Source of the DNA: CAVWCW01 sp963753615
GTDB lineage: Bacteria > Pseudomonadota > Gammaproteobacteria > Chromatiales > Chromatiaceae
Length of the DNA stretch: 64,000 nucleotides
Assembly (NCBI GenBank): GCA_963753615.1
Contig: CAVWCW010000003.1
Span: forward strand, 248,001-312,000
Reading direction: 5' to 3'
Each line of letters begins with the position of its first letter. Position 1 is the stretch's first letter. The translations under genes and the position numbers were made by a program. The notes below the pieces were generated by a model, which was not told the DNA's origin, ran no database searches, and saw only the letters and a program-made list of their open reading frames with translations. Positions 44,046 to 58,000 of this stretch are shown piece after piece.

Positions 44046-47000
44046 ATGACTGCCCCAGACACTAGTGAGACCCAACAAACACGGACAGCAGTTTCATCGC
44101 CACCCTCGATAAGTCTACCCAAGGGTGGTGGCGCCATTCGCGGTATGGGCGAGAAATTTGCCGCGAACCCGGTAACAGGTACCGGTTCCATGTCCGTGCC
44201 GATTGCTACCAGCCCCGGTCGCTCCGGGTTCGGCCCCCAGCTATCACTCTCTTATGATTCGGGTTCCGGCAACGGCCCCTTCGGTTTTGGCTGGTCACTC
44301 TCGCTTCCTTCTATTGCCCGCAAGACAGACAAGGGCTTGCCGCGCTATCTCGATGCTGAAGAGTCTGACGAATTTATACTATCCGGCGCAGAAGACCTGG
44401 TTCCGCTCCTGATTGAGGCAGGCGGCAGCCATATACGTAAGCAAGTTGAACGTACTGTTGCTGGAACGGACTTCCGCATTGAATGTTTCGACCCCGTATC
44501 GAGGGGCTATTCGCACGCATCGAACGCTGGACCAACAAACTATCGGGCGAGGTCCACTGGCGCTCTATCTCGCGGGACAATGTCACAACCCTATATGGTA
44601 CGACCGCCGAATCGAGGATAGCCGATCCCGCTGATCCTTCACGGGTGTTCAGCTGGTTGATCTGCGCAAGCTATGACGACAAAGGCAATGCGATCTATTA
44701 TGAGTATGTTCCTGAGAACAGAATCGGAATCGACCCAGAGCGACCGGAGGAACGCAATCGACTGAATGGACCGGGCTTTGCCCAGCGTTACCTGAAACGC
44801 ATCAAGTACGGCAATAAAACCCCGAGAATTGCAGCCGAAGAGTTGGCCCTGCGTGACGACTGGCTGTTCGAAGTGGTCTTTGACTATGGGGAGCGGTCAT
44901 TACCAGCTGCTGGATCAGATCCCGAGGGGCATGATTCGTCGAAGCCTTGGCTGGCTCTTCGACTTGGCCGGTTCGTCAGGACCTTTTTCTGGCTATCGGG
45001 CGGGCTTCGAAGTTCGTACCTACCGCCTCTGCCGCCGAGTCCTCATGTTCCACCATTTCGAGCCGGAGTTGGTACACCGGACTATCTCGTCCGTTCAACT
45101 CGTTTCTAATATGAAGAGAGCCCCGTTGCCTCTTTCATCCCATCGTCGAGTCAAGCGGGGTACATCCGACAGCCGAACGGTCGCTACCTGCGGGTCCTTA
45201 CCGCCGCTGGAATTTGACTACAGCCAGGCTGAGATCAGCGACGATCCGCCACCTTGATCACGACAGCCTGGAGATCTACCCCACGGCCTGGACGGAAGCC
45301 TGTATCGCTGGGTCGACCTGGATGGGGAAGGCCTTTCCGGTATATTGACCGAGCAGGCGGATGCCTGGTTCTACAAACCAAACATCGGGACGGCAAATTC
45401 GGCCTCAGAGCTTGTCCGAAAAACCATCCCTGGCCGCCCTGAACGGTGGGCGGCAGCAACTGCTGGACCTGGCCGGGGATGGCCAGTTGGACCGTGGTGC
45501 TTGAACCGCCGACCCCCGGTTTCTATGAACGCACCAGGATGAACGGTGGCTGTCGTTTCGGCCTTTACCACACTGCCCAACATCGATTGGTACGATCCCA
45601 ACCTGCGCTTTGTGGATCTGAGCGGCGACGGCCATGCCGACATCTTGATCACCCAGGATAACGTTTTCACCCGGCATCTCTCGCTGGGAGAGGCCGGCTA
45701 TGGCCCGGCCGAACAACAACGCAAGGTATTTGATGAGGAGCAGGGACACGGCTCGTATTCGCCGACGGCACCCAATCCATTTATCTGGCCGACCTCTCCG
45801 GGGATCTCACGGACCTGGCGCGTATCCGCAACGGTGAAATTTGCTACTGGCCCAATCTCGGCTATGGCCGTTTTGACGCCAAGGTCACGATGGACAACGC
45901 CCCCACTTTGATACACCGGATCATTTCGACCAGCAGCGGATCCGCCTGGCAGACATCGACGGATCCGGAACCACTGACATCATCTACCTGGCCCAGGATA
46001 CCATGCGAAATCTATCGCAACTGCGCCGGCAACAGCTGGCAGGATGCCGAGCAGCTGGATCATTTCCCGACACCAATGACCTCACTTCGGTCACCGTGGT
46101 CGACCTGTTGGGGAACGGTACCGCCTGCCTGGTCTGGTCTTCAATGCTGCCCGGGGACGGGCGACCGGCCGATGCGCTATATCGATCTCATGGGCGGGCA
46201 AAAGCCCCACCTAATGATCGCCACTAGGAATAACCTGGGCGCAGAGACGGTCGTCCGCTACGCCCCTTCCACCAAATTCTATCTGGCCGACAAACAGGCC
46301 GGCAGGCCCTGGCTGACCAGGCTGCCCTTTCCAGTTCATGTCGTCGAACGGGTTGAGACCTATGACCATATCAGCCGGAACCGCTTCGTCACCCGCTATG
46401 CCTATCACCACGGCTATTTCGACGGCATCGAACGCGAATTCCGCGGCTTCGGGATGGTAAAGCAAATCGGACACTGAAGCGCTCGCCACCCTCTGGCCAG
46501 AGCGAAAACTTCTCCACTGGCGAGAATATCGATCAGGCTTCCCATGTGCCGCCGGTCCTGACCAAAACCTGGTTCCACACCGGCGCCTACCGGGAGGGCG
46601 GGCGCATCACGCGACAGTTTGAGAAGGAGTACTTTCAGGAGCCGGGGCTGAGCCCAGACGATATCGCCGCGCAGCTGCTGCCTGATACCGTGCTGCCACC
46701 CGACCTCACCGGCGAAGACCAGAGAAGCTGCCCGGCTCTCAAAGGAACGATGCTGCGCCAGGAAGTTTATGCGCTCGGATGGCTCGGCTCAGAGAGGGCC
46801 ACCCCTATAGCGTTGCAGAAACAAACTATGGCTTGCTGACGGATACAGCCCAAGGCTGGACAACCGGCATGCCGTCTTTCTGGGTGCATTCGCGCGAGGC
46901 GTTGCAGTACCACTACGAACGCAATCCCGCTGACCCCCTCGTGTCAGCCACAGGCCTGACCCTGGAGGTGGATGACTTCGGCAACGTGCTGCGCTCGGCT

Positions 47001-50000
47001 GCAGTGGGCTACGGCTCTGCGCCAGCCCGATCCGGATCTCGAGGCACGGGATCAACTGGAGCAGACCAAGATCCTGATTACCCTCACGAAAAACACTGTC
47101 ACCAATCGCATCGATCAGCCCGATGCCTATCGCACCCCGCTGGGTTGCGAAACCAGGACCTATGAACTCACCGGACTCAGCCGGCCACCCTGGGCGACCC
47201 CGTTTTAACCTGACGGAACTTACGACCGCCTTCGACACGGCACAAGTGCTGGATTACGAACAGGCAGAAAACGCCGGCGTCCTGGAAAAACGCCTGATCG
47301 AACAGGTGCGCACCTCTCTACCGGCGCGACAACCTCTACTGGCCCGTTGCCGCCGGGGTGAGTTGCAGTCCCTGGCCTTACCTTATGAGAGTTACCAACT
47401 CGCCTTCACCCCTGGACTGGTAGCGGACCTCTTCGGCGGGCGCGTCGACGAGAGCATGCTGCAAGAAGGCGGTTATGTATCGGCTTTCTGGGCCCGACGG
47501 TTGGTGGATACCCTCAGGCCAGCTCTATTTTACGGAAAGGAGGGTGACCCCCACCGCAGGAATTGGCGCAGGCTCAGGCCCACTTCTACCTGCCCAGGCG
47601 CTATGTCGATCCATTCGGCGCATCCACCACTGCTCCGTTACGACGATTACGATCTTTTATTGGTCGAGACCCGGGATGCGATCGGCAACCAGGTGACCGT
47701 CGGAGAACGGGCTCTGAATGGTGACCTGGCGAAACAGGGAAATGAACCGGATGCTGCAACCCCGGTTGATGATGGATGCCAATCGTAATCGGGCCGAGGT
47801 CCCCTTCGACGTCTGGGGTTGGTGGCCGGAACGGCGGTCGTGGGCAAGCCGGAAGAAAACCTGGGTGATTCGCTCACCGGGTTCCGCCCGACCTCACCCA
47901 AAGAGCTCGATGCCTTTATCGCTGATCCCGCCGGCAAGGCCGCTGCGCTGCTCGGTGACGCCACCACCTCGAATCGTCTATGACCTGCATGCCTATGCAC
48001 GTGAGCCGGACCCGAAGCAGAAGCCACCGACCTTCGCCGCCACCCTCAGCCGGGAGACCCATGTCAGTGACTCCTTGCCGCCACAGGGTCTCAGAATCCA
48101 GGTCGGCCTTGCCTACTCGGACGGCTTCGGGCGCGTCATACAGCAAAAGATCCAGGCCGAGCGGCCGCCTGACCCCAATGATCCCCATTCACCAACAGTT
48201 GCAAAAAGATGGGTCGGCAGCGGTTGGACCCTATTCAACAACAAGGGCCAACCGGTCCGACAGTTCGAGCCCTTCTTCGATGATACCCATGTTTCCTGTT
48301 TGGGCGTGAGGAGGGAGTGAGCCCGACCCTTCAGACCAGCCGGTGGCGCGGTTGCCACCATTAATCCGGATCACAGCTATCAAGGTGGTCCTCGACCCCT
48401 GGAAGCAGACCACCTGGGATGCCAACGACATGGTCGATGCGCCCGAGCCGATGATCAGGATGTCCGCGGTTTTGTGCGGCCTTATATCCACGCAGAGGTG
48501 GAGCGGACGGGTGAGTCCTGGCAGACCTGGAAGGAGCTTAGCGGGAAACCGGCGTAGTCAGCGACCCAAAACACAAGGCCCGGGAACGGACCCTGCCCCA
48601 TGCCGATACCCCGGCAGTGGCTTATCTCGATGCCCGGGTCGGCCTTTTCTGAACATTGCCTATGAAAGGACGAAAATGACGTCCAGCAGCGCTACCACAC
48701 CCGCGTCAAGCTGGATCTGGAGGGCAATCAGCGCGCCGTAACCGACGCCCTGGAGCGGGTAGTGATGGAATACGACTACGACATGCTGGGGTAACCAGGT
48801 ACACCAGGCCAGCATGGAGGCCGGCGAGCGTTGGAGCCTGAACGACGTAGCGGGCCAGCCGATCCGTGCCGGGGATAGCTGAGGGCGTCTGCTCCGATCA
48901 GCCAGAACGGCTATCCTCCGCCGCCCCCGGCCCGTTATGTGAAGGGTACCGATTCAGAGCATTGGTATCTCTGAACCCTCGGGCGCGAGATCCGGTTCGA
49001 ACGCATCGAGTTATGGGGAGGGCCAGCCCAACGATTTTGACTTGAACCTGCGGACACGCCCTTTCCGCCAGTACGACGGCGCCGGCATCGTCACCAGCCA
49101 GGCCTTCGACTTCAAGGGCAATGCGCTGCGCTCCAGCCGGCAGTTGGTGGACGACTACTTCGGCATCCCGGACTGGAAGCCAAGACCCGGCACTGCAAAG
49201 CGAGGTCTTCGGCCAATCCACGACCTATGACGCCCTGAACCGGCCGATCCAGATGATCGCCCCCCACAGCAACCGGCCGGCCACTCAGGGGCAACGTCAT
49301 TCAGCCCGTCTATAACGAGGCCAATCTGCTCGAGCGCCTCAACGCCTGGTTGGATCAAGCAGCGGAACCGACCGGATCGTGGCTCGACCCCGGCACCGCC
49401 AACCTGAAGGCCGTGACCAACATCGACTATGATGCCAAGGGCCAACGCTCGCTTATCGAATATGGCAACGGGGGCAAACACCCGTTACCGTTACGACCCG
49501 GATACCTTTCGGCTGATACATTTGAAGACCACCCGGCGGCCCAGCGAGTTCCCGGATGACTGCCCCGCGAATCCGTCGGCAACGCGTGAAAGCTGCGGCC
49601 TGCAAAACCTGCACTACACCTACGACCCCGTCGGCAACATCACCCACATTCGTGACGAACGCACACGAACCGATCTTCTTCAAGAAACCGGCGCGTCGAA
49701 CCGAGTAACGACTACTTCTATGATCCATTGCACCGCCTCTACCAAGGCTACAGGCCGTGACGACATCTGGGTCAAAACGGTCCGCGCGCGCCCAAGCCGT
49801 TTGACGAACTCAACACCCGGTTACCTTAACCTGGAGACGGGCAACGCCATGGGCCGTTACGAGGAGGAAATACGTCTACGACGCCGTCGGCAACATCCTC
49901 AAGATGCAGCATCGCGGTATCGACCCCGCCCATCCAGGTTGGACAAGAAACTACAGCTACGCCGAGCTCAGCCTGCTCGACCCAATGAAAGTCAGCAACC

Positions 50001-51754
50001 AGCTTACCTCCACCCGGGTCTGACTCCGATCGATTGGAGCCGTATCACCACGATCCTCACGGCAACATGGATCAGATGCCCCACTTGACTTTGATGCGTT
50101 GGGACTTCCGCGATCAACTGCAGGCCACTGCCAGGCAGGCGGTTAATGTAGGCGATCCGCCGGAGGCGACCTATTACGTCTACGACGGTGCAGGGCAGAG
50201 AGTGCGCAAGGTGACTGCACGGATCAGTGCGGATGGAGTGACCAGATCAATCAAATCGGAGCGGATCTATCTGGGTGGATTTGAGGGGTATCGGGAGTAC
50301 GAAACGAATGGCGTTGATATAGCGCTGGAGCGCGAGACGCTGCATGTGATGGATGACAGACAACGGATTGCGTTGGTTGAGTCACGGACGGTTGGGGATG
50401 ATGGGTCTCCGCTACAACTTGTTCGATATCAGCTTGGTAATCATTTGGGGTCGGTGAGTTTGGAGTTGAATAGTCTCGCAGAGCCCCTCTTCTTACGAGG
50501 AGTACACACCTTATGGGACCACTTCGTATCACCTAGTTCGCAGTCAGACTCAAATACCTAAACGGTATAGCCATACAGGTAAAGAGCGAGATGAGGAGAG
50601 TGGCTTCTATTTTCACGGAGCACGTTATTACAGCCCATATCTGGGGAGATGGTGAGCACAGATCCTTTAAGTTTAGTGGATAGCATGTGTCTTTATTGTT
50701 ATTGCCGAGTAAATCCGATCCGTTTTAGGGATTCAGATGGTAGGTCTGCGGAAGATTTTAGCGATCTAAACGACGTGGTTACAGATCTAAATAAAGGCAA
50801 GCTGAAAGTGAACTTGGTCGATGATTCGCACATCATTATCTCCAGCAGATAAGCCAATGAATAAGAAGAGGCAAGGAGATACGGAAACAAGCAAGCAGCA
50901 AAGTACCGAGCCGAGGCAGGAATGGGTAAAGGCAGCACTGTGCAAGCAGGCCATACACAGCTGCTCGTCACGCGTCTGAATCTGGTATCAGTAAGCAGGA
51001 TTGGGACAAACAGGAAATGCAGGAACTACACAGCCGAAAAGGAAAAGGGTTGGATGTAGAAGTGAAAGACCAAACGGGACGTAGCAAGACGACTACGAGA
51101 CATCGCTCCCAAGAAAGGTCTAATCGATGACGCAGTTGATAGAAGTAAGGCGGCTAACGGGGGGAAGTTAAGTCCACAAGGGCAGCTGGACGCTGCGGCT
51201 GAGGTCAAATGGCGATACCGACAATCTGCCGATGGACCAGCGAGATGTAGAAAAATTGAGAAACAGTGGTCTTGCGATGCTGGACAAAGGGGCGCCGGTC
51301 GATCCAGAAACCGGCAGGGTTCTAGAGCGCGTTCCTGAACCTGGTGCACAAGCCAAAGCACCAATTGATCCTAGCACGGGGAAGGCACTTGAGCCTGTGC
51401 CCAGACCTGAAAGCAAACTGAAGGTGCCTGTATCAGCCCCAGTCTCATCATCTGTAAAAAAGAAAGGAATCGGCGCGAGTCGTTGGAGTTGTGGCAAAGC
51501 GTGGTGCGAGGCTATCGCCTGGGGTCGGAACTGCAGCAGGTGCCGACGGCGTGGCGGATGAATTGGCAAAAGGGAATGTTAGAAGAGCCACGCTTGAAGC
51601 GGTTGGTGCCTCTGAAATTCCTGTTGTAAGCCAAACTGCGGATGCCGCTTTAATGGTCGAGGATGTTGGGTGGGCAGTAAAGGATGCTGTAGATCCAGAG
51701 CAGGAACTCGAGAGAATGGCGCATGAATACCTTCCAAGCTGGATGGGTTTCTAG
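44046..51754 (+). pseudogene. Tc toxin TcB-TcC fusion (SpvB/TcdB/RHS), multiple frame shifts
   Basis: Begins at ATG 44046 with AAGGAG upstream. The SpvB/TcaC N-terminal domain is clear: ISLPKGGGAIRGMGEKFAAN, GRSGFGPQLSLSYDSGSGNG, PFGFGWSLSLPSI. Through shifts follow YRAGFEVRTYRLCRRVLMFH, then WYDPNLRFVDLSGDGHADIL (TcdB middle), YDYDMLGNQ (near 48770), HYTYDPVGNITHIRDERT (49612), YYVYDGAGQRVRKV (50178) and the RHS core YSHTGKERDEESGFYFHGAR with YYSPYLGRW near 50575-50665. A non-conserved tail to 51754 follows. B and C parts form one coding unit of about 2,500 residues, as in fused relatives. More than 15 single-base shifts and at least one nonsense codon (near 48882, CGA to TGA) break it. TcB-TcC forms a cocoon that holds the toxic tail. 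Confidence 0.85.
50666..51754 (+). other. Unrecognised C-terminal (toxin) tail of the TcB-TcC protein
   Basis: After the RHS core, the sequence leaves the conserved family, as in TcC proteins, whose last about 250-300 residues are the variable toxin. Read across shifts, the pieces are NPIRFRDSDGRSAEDFSDLN, LHSRKGKGLDVEVKDQTGRS, KGLIDDAVDRSKAANGGKLS, a repeat-like stretch GAPVDPETGRVLERVPEPGA and PIDPSTGKALEPVPRP, then ELAKGNVRRATLEAVGASEI and ELERMAHEYLPSWMGF before TAG 51752. The PVDPxTGxxLExVPxP motif occurs twice, 63 bases apart. I recognise no known toxin fold. Composition is lower in GC than in the core. Confidence 0.55.
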
Positions 51755-52017
51755 TCCGGAGATTGCAGTGATTCTAAGGAGACTAACGGTTATTCGGAAG
51801 AGACCACGATTCTAAAATAGCTAAAGCGCTCGATCTATTGCTTTAGTAGAAAGCAAAAGAACAGGGCCAAAGAAAACAATCGGGAACAAATGGGGACAGC
51901 CATGGCTTTCTGTGAATTTTATGAATAGGTAGACATTTGCGATTCTGCTGCAGCAATAAAAGTATAACAATACTTGGCCAAGGATAACAAACCAAAATAA
52001 TCTGGAGGAGCCCTGCA
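51755..52017. promoter_or_regulatory. Spacer between tcB-tcC and tcA, with tcA ribosome binding site
   Basis: 263 AT-rich bases. GGAGGAG at 52004-52010 lies 7 bases before the tcA ATG at 52018. No gene and no promoter was recognised with confidence; the AT-rich block at 51830-52000 is a plausible promoter location. A separate transcript for tcA is possible. Confidence 0.4.
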
Positions 52018-55000
52018 ATGCCGACCGTCACTTATCCGCTCAAGATTCGTCAGAGTAACCGAGCAGAAATCGCCGATCTGCAGGAAATACTTCAGGCACT
52101 CGGGTTACCCGATCGTATCCGCAGAAATCACCGCAAGACGTTACGGGGCATCGACTAATAAGGCGGTTAAGAAATTTCAGGCCGATAAAGGGTTGCCTGT
52201 TGCTAACATGGTCGACGAGGAAACGGCAAAGGCATTGAATGAGGCGTACGGACAGCAGGTTGGCGGTAGCACTCCGGGTAGACGCCCCCACCGGGTCCCC
52301 CAACGCGCCCCGGGTTTTCCGTGGTCGGCGCCGTGTTTCGTGAGGATAAGACACCTGTCGAAGGGGTGAAGATCGAGGTCTTGACAAGGGATTACGAGCA
52401 CTGAGATCTCTGGGTATAAAGAAGACCGATGAAAAGGGAAAGTTCGAGCTGAGTTTTGAGCCTAGTGACCTGCTCGAACCGGATCGTGGCATACTCAACC
52501 TTGAGGTAAGAGTCACCGATCAGAACGACGAACCACTCGCACGTCCCCAACGGCGCTACAATGCACGGCCAGTGGAACGCTTCGTGATCCAGGTCATCGA
52601 CCAACCGGAAATCGAACGATTGGATGCCAGGCTTGCCCGACAAGGGATTGCGCGCACTGAAATCTCTGGATGTAAAGAAGAGCGATGAGAAGGGAAAGTT
52701 CGATCTGAGCTTCGAGCGCAGTGACCTGCTCGATCCGGATCGGGGCGTACCCAACCTGGAGGTTAAAGTCACTGATCGGAATGGTAAGCCACTCGTGCGT
52801 CCGCAGCAGCGGTTCAACGCACGCCCGGTGGAACGTTTCATATTCCAGGTCATCGACCAACCGGAAATCGAACGGCTGGACGCCAAGCTTTCAAAGGCCC
52901 TCGATCGCAGCAGGCTAGAAGAGCTCGATGATCAGCAACTGGAGTTTCTGTCGCAGACGACCCGTATTCCTAAGGCGCGTATCCAGGCACGACATAAGGC
53001 CAAACAACTCTCTGCAGAAACCAAACTGCCCGAGTGGTTTTACTACAGCCTTATGCGCCAAGGTATAACGAAAGACGTAGATCAGCTGCTCGACGAGTCC
53101 GATGACCGCTTGAAAAAAATCCTTCAGGCTGCGAAAGCCGATGATACCCAGCTGATCTCACCACCGAGTGATGCCGATATCGATCAGGCCTTTGAACGCA
53201 TCGCGGAATTACGTGCGGAGCGGTTGATCAAGCAGCCCTTGCCCGGCCGCAGAATCAAGACCATGGAGCTGCTGGAGGCAGGTGCAGTTGACCCGGCTAA
53301 TCAGGTTAAGTTGGGTCGCGCTCTGGCCGGCAAGCCCCTCTGGCGTCGTGCCACCTGGCGCGAAGCGGTAAAGGCGGCGGGCCTCGATCCGCAAATGGAA
53401 CAGCGGGTCACTTTCGCCTTCGAGAGCGCCAGGTTGACCGATGATCATGCCGCCACGGTTAAGGCACTCAATGCGAAGCTCGCCGCGGACGGCAAAGAAC
53501 ACAGTGTGCGTGAGCTTGCCAAGAGTTATGACCTGAAGGCATGGGAAAGCCTGGTGGCGCAATCCAACGCCAGTGATCTGCCGCCGGACCTACCGGGTGA
53601 TACGGTCGAGAAAAAGCGCGAGAATTTTGCCCGCCGCATCTATGACCGGGTTGCTTCCGCCTACCCATCGCTGAGCTTTACCTATGGGCTCAAACGCAGC
53701 CCCGAGCAGAGGGTGAGCAACGATCCGGCCGTATCGCTGCTTGAGAAGATACTGGAAAAGAACGCTGAGTTTGAACTCGACCAGGCTAGAGTCAAGCCTT
53801 ACCTGAAAGAGAAAGCCACCGAACTGGCGCTGAATTCGGACAACAAGCTGAAAGAGGCCACCGAGAAGCTGCAACGACTGCAACGGGTCTTTCGGCTGGA
53901 CCGGGATCCCGCCCGGGCCGCCGTGCTGTTGAAGTCCGATCTGGACTCGGCCAGCAAGATTGCGGCCAAGGGAAGTGACAGGTTTCTTGACGAAGTAACT
54001 AAGGATAATAACCTGGATAAGCGGTCTGCCAAGGCGATCTATGATCGGTCTGTCAAGCAGGTGACCGAAAATATTGGCATACTGACCGCCATCCGACAGG
54101 AGATCGTTGCTCCCACGCTGCCCAGTATTGCAAAAGAGCAGGCTCTCGACACCGAAAACCCTGATTACAAGGCCCTGTTCGGCTCTTTGGACAGCTGTGG
54201 CGTGGAGCACTGCGCCTCGGTGTTGAGTCCTGCCGCTTATCTCGCGGACCTGCTCTCATTCATCCAACGAGAGATTCAGGGGCCAGACAGCGGTGGTGGC
54301 ACCGTCAGCGGTCTCGATGCACTGACCGACCGTTACCGCCTGGAAGGTGGGAAACTGAAACTGGTCGATCCACCCCAGGCGCGCCGACCGGATATAGCGG
54401 AGATCGAGTTGAGCTGTATCAACAGCGATACGCCGCTGCCCTATGTGGATCTGGTGATGGAGATCCTGGAGCAGGCAGCAGCCGGTAGTACTACGGGGCA
54501 CAGCCACCAGACCGAGTTGAGCGCTGAGCAACTGGGTGCCCTGCCGGAGCATTTCAACGCGCAGGCCTATGAAAACCTGGCGCAAGCGGTTTTTCCGCTG
54601 AGCCTGCCGTTCGACATCTGGCATGCGGAGAGCGGGCTGCTATTGCCGGAGTTGGGTACGAGTCACAGCGAGCTGCTGGAGACCTTTCGACCACTGCCCG
54701 CAATCGATCCTGCAACCACGGATCTGGACAAGACCTTCCCGAATCGAACAGTCCCAGGCTCACCGAATATTGGGCCATGGCGCGGCTTGGGCTCTCCCGT
54801 GTGCAGTGGGACCTGATCAGCGGGACCAACCCACAAAGTCAGACCCCAGTGGCTTGGGGTTATAGCGACTCGGGCGCGACTGCCTGGCAAACAGCGCTTA
54901 AGGCCTTGTCGACAGCCGACAGCTTCCTGGAACGCAGCGGTCTCAAGTACGAAGAGTTGATGCTGCTTACCATCTTGAAGTCAGTGGGCCGGTTCAAGGA

Positions 55001-58000
55001 TCTCTACCTGGAACCCGGACACCGGCCAGCTGTGATCCCGCCAGGATCAAGCTCAAGGGGTGACCGAAGCGATGGCCGTCTACCTGCACCGCTTCTTGCG
55101 GTTACGTCAGACCCTTGGGTGGAGCCTGATCGAAATGGACCAGGCCGTCATGGCCCTGGATGACAAGGCAAAGGCTGGCGAAGCACCCGCACTCGATGCA
55201 GCGTTCCTGATCAAACTTGCTCACCTGGTCGAGATGAAAGAGCGGCTCGGCGTCGAACTGGTCGAGCTGTTGAGCTGGTGGTCGAACATCGATACCGCTG
55301 ACTATACAGTTGAAGGAATCCCCCCACGTGATTCCTTCTATGAACAGTTGTCACCTGCGGTACATATGGATGACCCTCGAACAAAAGCATTCTCGCTCAA
55401 TAGTGCTCGCACCGAACTAAAGAACCCACCGGCGGAGCGACAATCCTATGTGGACTTGATTGCCGGGATTGTGGGTCTGAGCCCCGCAGATTTGTGTTTG
55501 CTGGAGGCTGACCTGGCACTGACGGACGCGAAACTGAATCTATCGACGCTATCCTGCCTGTATCGTCACACCTCCCTGGCGCGCGCTTTGGATCTCGATA
55601 TCAGTAACTATTTACTTGCCAAGAAGCTGATGGGTTTCGACCCCTTTATGGCGCCAAGTGAATGGTCTGCTACCTTTCAGACGCTGCGTTTTCAGTCGCG
55701 GGTTCATGCGATCAAACAAAGCGATTTCAGCTTCGATGAACTGCACTACCTGACCAGTAAATTGAAGCGTAAGGATGGCGCCACCCTGGCGCCAGCCGAA
55801 CAATGGATCACAGAGACCATTGGGTTGCTGAAGCAGACACTCGCCCAAATTGAAGCGCCTGCTGAGGCGACAGTCACAGTTGGCGACAACAGAGCGGTCT
55901 CGGGTAGTGATGCCACGGCTCTGATTCGTAACAAGGCCCTGGCCATAGCACTTTAGAACGGTTCGATATTGGTACAGATGTCTGCAGTCTGTTGTTGGAA
56001 CAGATCCATCTGAAAGAAGATTCCACTCCTTCTGCAAGCAAGGCTTTGCCGGAGCTTTTATCGTTAGATGATGTTCAGGCGAAAGATAAAGTTGAACCAC
56101 CCCCTCATCCGTTTTCACCGCTTCGCGTTGATGGTTTCCAGACTTGGACTGACAGCGAATGCATTGGAAGGGCTCGCAGCTGTCCGAAAGCATACGGATT
56201 CGCTCGATCCAACGGCCTTTACTGTTGATATCAGCCAGTCGACACCGCAACCGTTGGCCACCCTGGATCGCCTGCTGCGTTTAGCCAGGCTCACCCGTTT
56301 TCGCGATCAATTGACGGAACATCAGCAAGAACGCGTCTTCGAGTTGATCCAGGTTGCATCGACTCCGGATGCGTCTGCCGATCCAGTCAACGCCCAGCAG
56401 CGCTACACCGAACTGCTGGCCGAACTGACCGGCTGGGCGGAAGAGCAGATCAAAGCGCTCGTCGGTGACCCATCGGCAACCAACGCAAATGTAAAACAGG
56501 GTCTCCTGGCACCTGTGTTCCCGTCACACTTCCATGACGAGCGGCTGCCACTGGAGTGGAGGCTTCGGTCATACGGCTCTCTCGGCGGTGTGGATTGGGC
56601 GCAGGCGATAACGCCGCACTACTGCTGATCTAATCGCCGCCGATGCTGTCGAGGCGAATAAACAGTCGGCGGCTCGCATTCGCAATGCGCTGCGAGCCCG
56701 CTGGGGTTCCGGTTGGAACGCGGCGGCAAAACCCTTGCGAGATCAGCTGAGGGAACAACAGAGAGCCGCACTGGTTGACTGTTTGATGCAACAGTGGGAA
56801 CTCAAGCGCGCCGATGATCTATACGACCGGTTTCTCATCGATGTGGAGATGAGCCCCTGCATGATGACCTCCCGCATTTTGCAGGCGACAGCCTCGGTCC
56901 AGCAATTCGTGCAGCGTGTCATCATGAATCACGAGCCCGCTCTTGCCATCAGCGCGGAAGGGGCAGCGCTATAGGAAATCATGAAGAACTATCGGGTATG
57001 GGAAGGCAATCGACAGCTCTTTTTGTATCCGGAAAACTGGATTCAACCCGATCTGCGGGATGACAAGACACCTTTCTTCAAGGAGCTGGAAACGGAGCTA
57101 CTACAGAGCGATCTGACCGATACCACCGCCGAGACTGCCCTGTTGCACTATCTGGAGAAGCTGCACGAGGTCGCGCGCCTGCAACCCTGCGGTATGTACC
57201 GGGAAGAGGATACCGGCATACTGCACGTCTTCTCCCGCACTCGTGATACGCCGCATCAATACTACTGGCGTCAACGCCGCGAAAACGCTGTCTGGACGCC
57301 CTGGGAACGGGTGGACTTGGAGATCGCCGGCGATCACCTGATCCCCATCGTCTACAACCGGCGCATGTACCTGTTCTGGCCGACCTTCACCGAGAAGGAG
57401 GATGCGCCCTTGGGTCAGCTTGACGGCAGATCATGGGGCTGTTTATGTTCAACTACAAGCTGTCGCTTTTGCTCCAAAAACTTTATGGTAAGTTCGGTGA
57501 ACTGTTTTTAGGGTTTGGAGGCTCTGTTCTCTCGGGATCGACTCAGTTACTAGAAGAAGCACTCCGCAATATCGCACGGCTCATGGACGATTTAGGACAA
57601 AGTCTCAATACATTACAAACCAACCTCAGTGAAGGTATTGAGACTGCGGTATCGGGACTAGATGACGCGCTTACGGGTTTAAAAGACTTCAGTGAAAAAT
57701 TTGACGCTGTGTCTATCAGGCATGAGACAAGTGCAACAGCGCCAAATAACCCTGTTGATCAAGTGAGATCTTGGATATTTGATGAAGTCAATAAATTACT
57801 GAAGTCTCTTACTGGTACCATTGAGCTGGATACTAGTGGCTTGTTCGATGGCAGTTCCTCATGGACCCTTGGTACAGGGAATCTAATCGATGACAGTTTT
57901 TTCTCTGACAGCCTTGATGAATTGTTGCCATTGACTCAAGTAGGGACGAGTACTGACCCTCAACAGATTCTTGAAGAGATTGGCTTACCCGACCAGTATG

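Noticed and set aside
44046..51754. Calling tcB and tcC as separate genes
   Set aside because: The TcB and RHS core segments follow one another without a convincing ribosome site between them; the breaks are explained by single-base shifts, and this SpvB-TcdB-RHS form exists as one protein.
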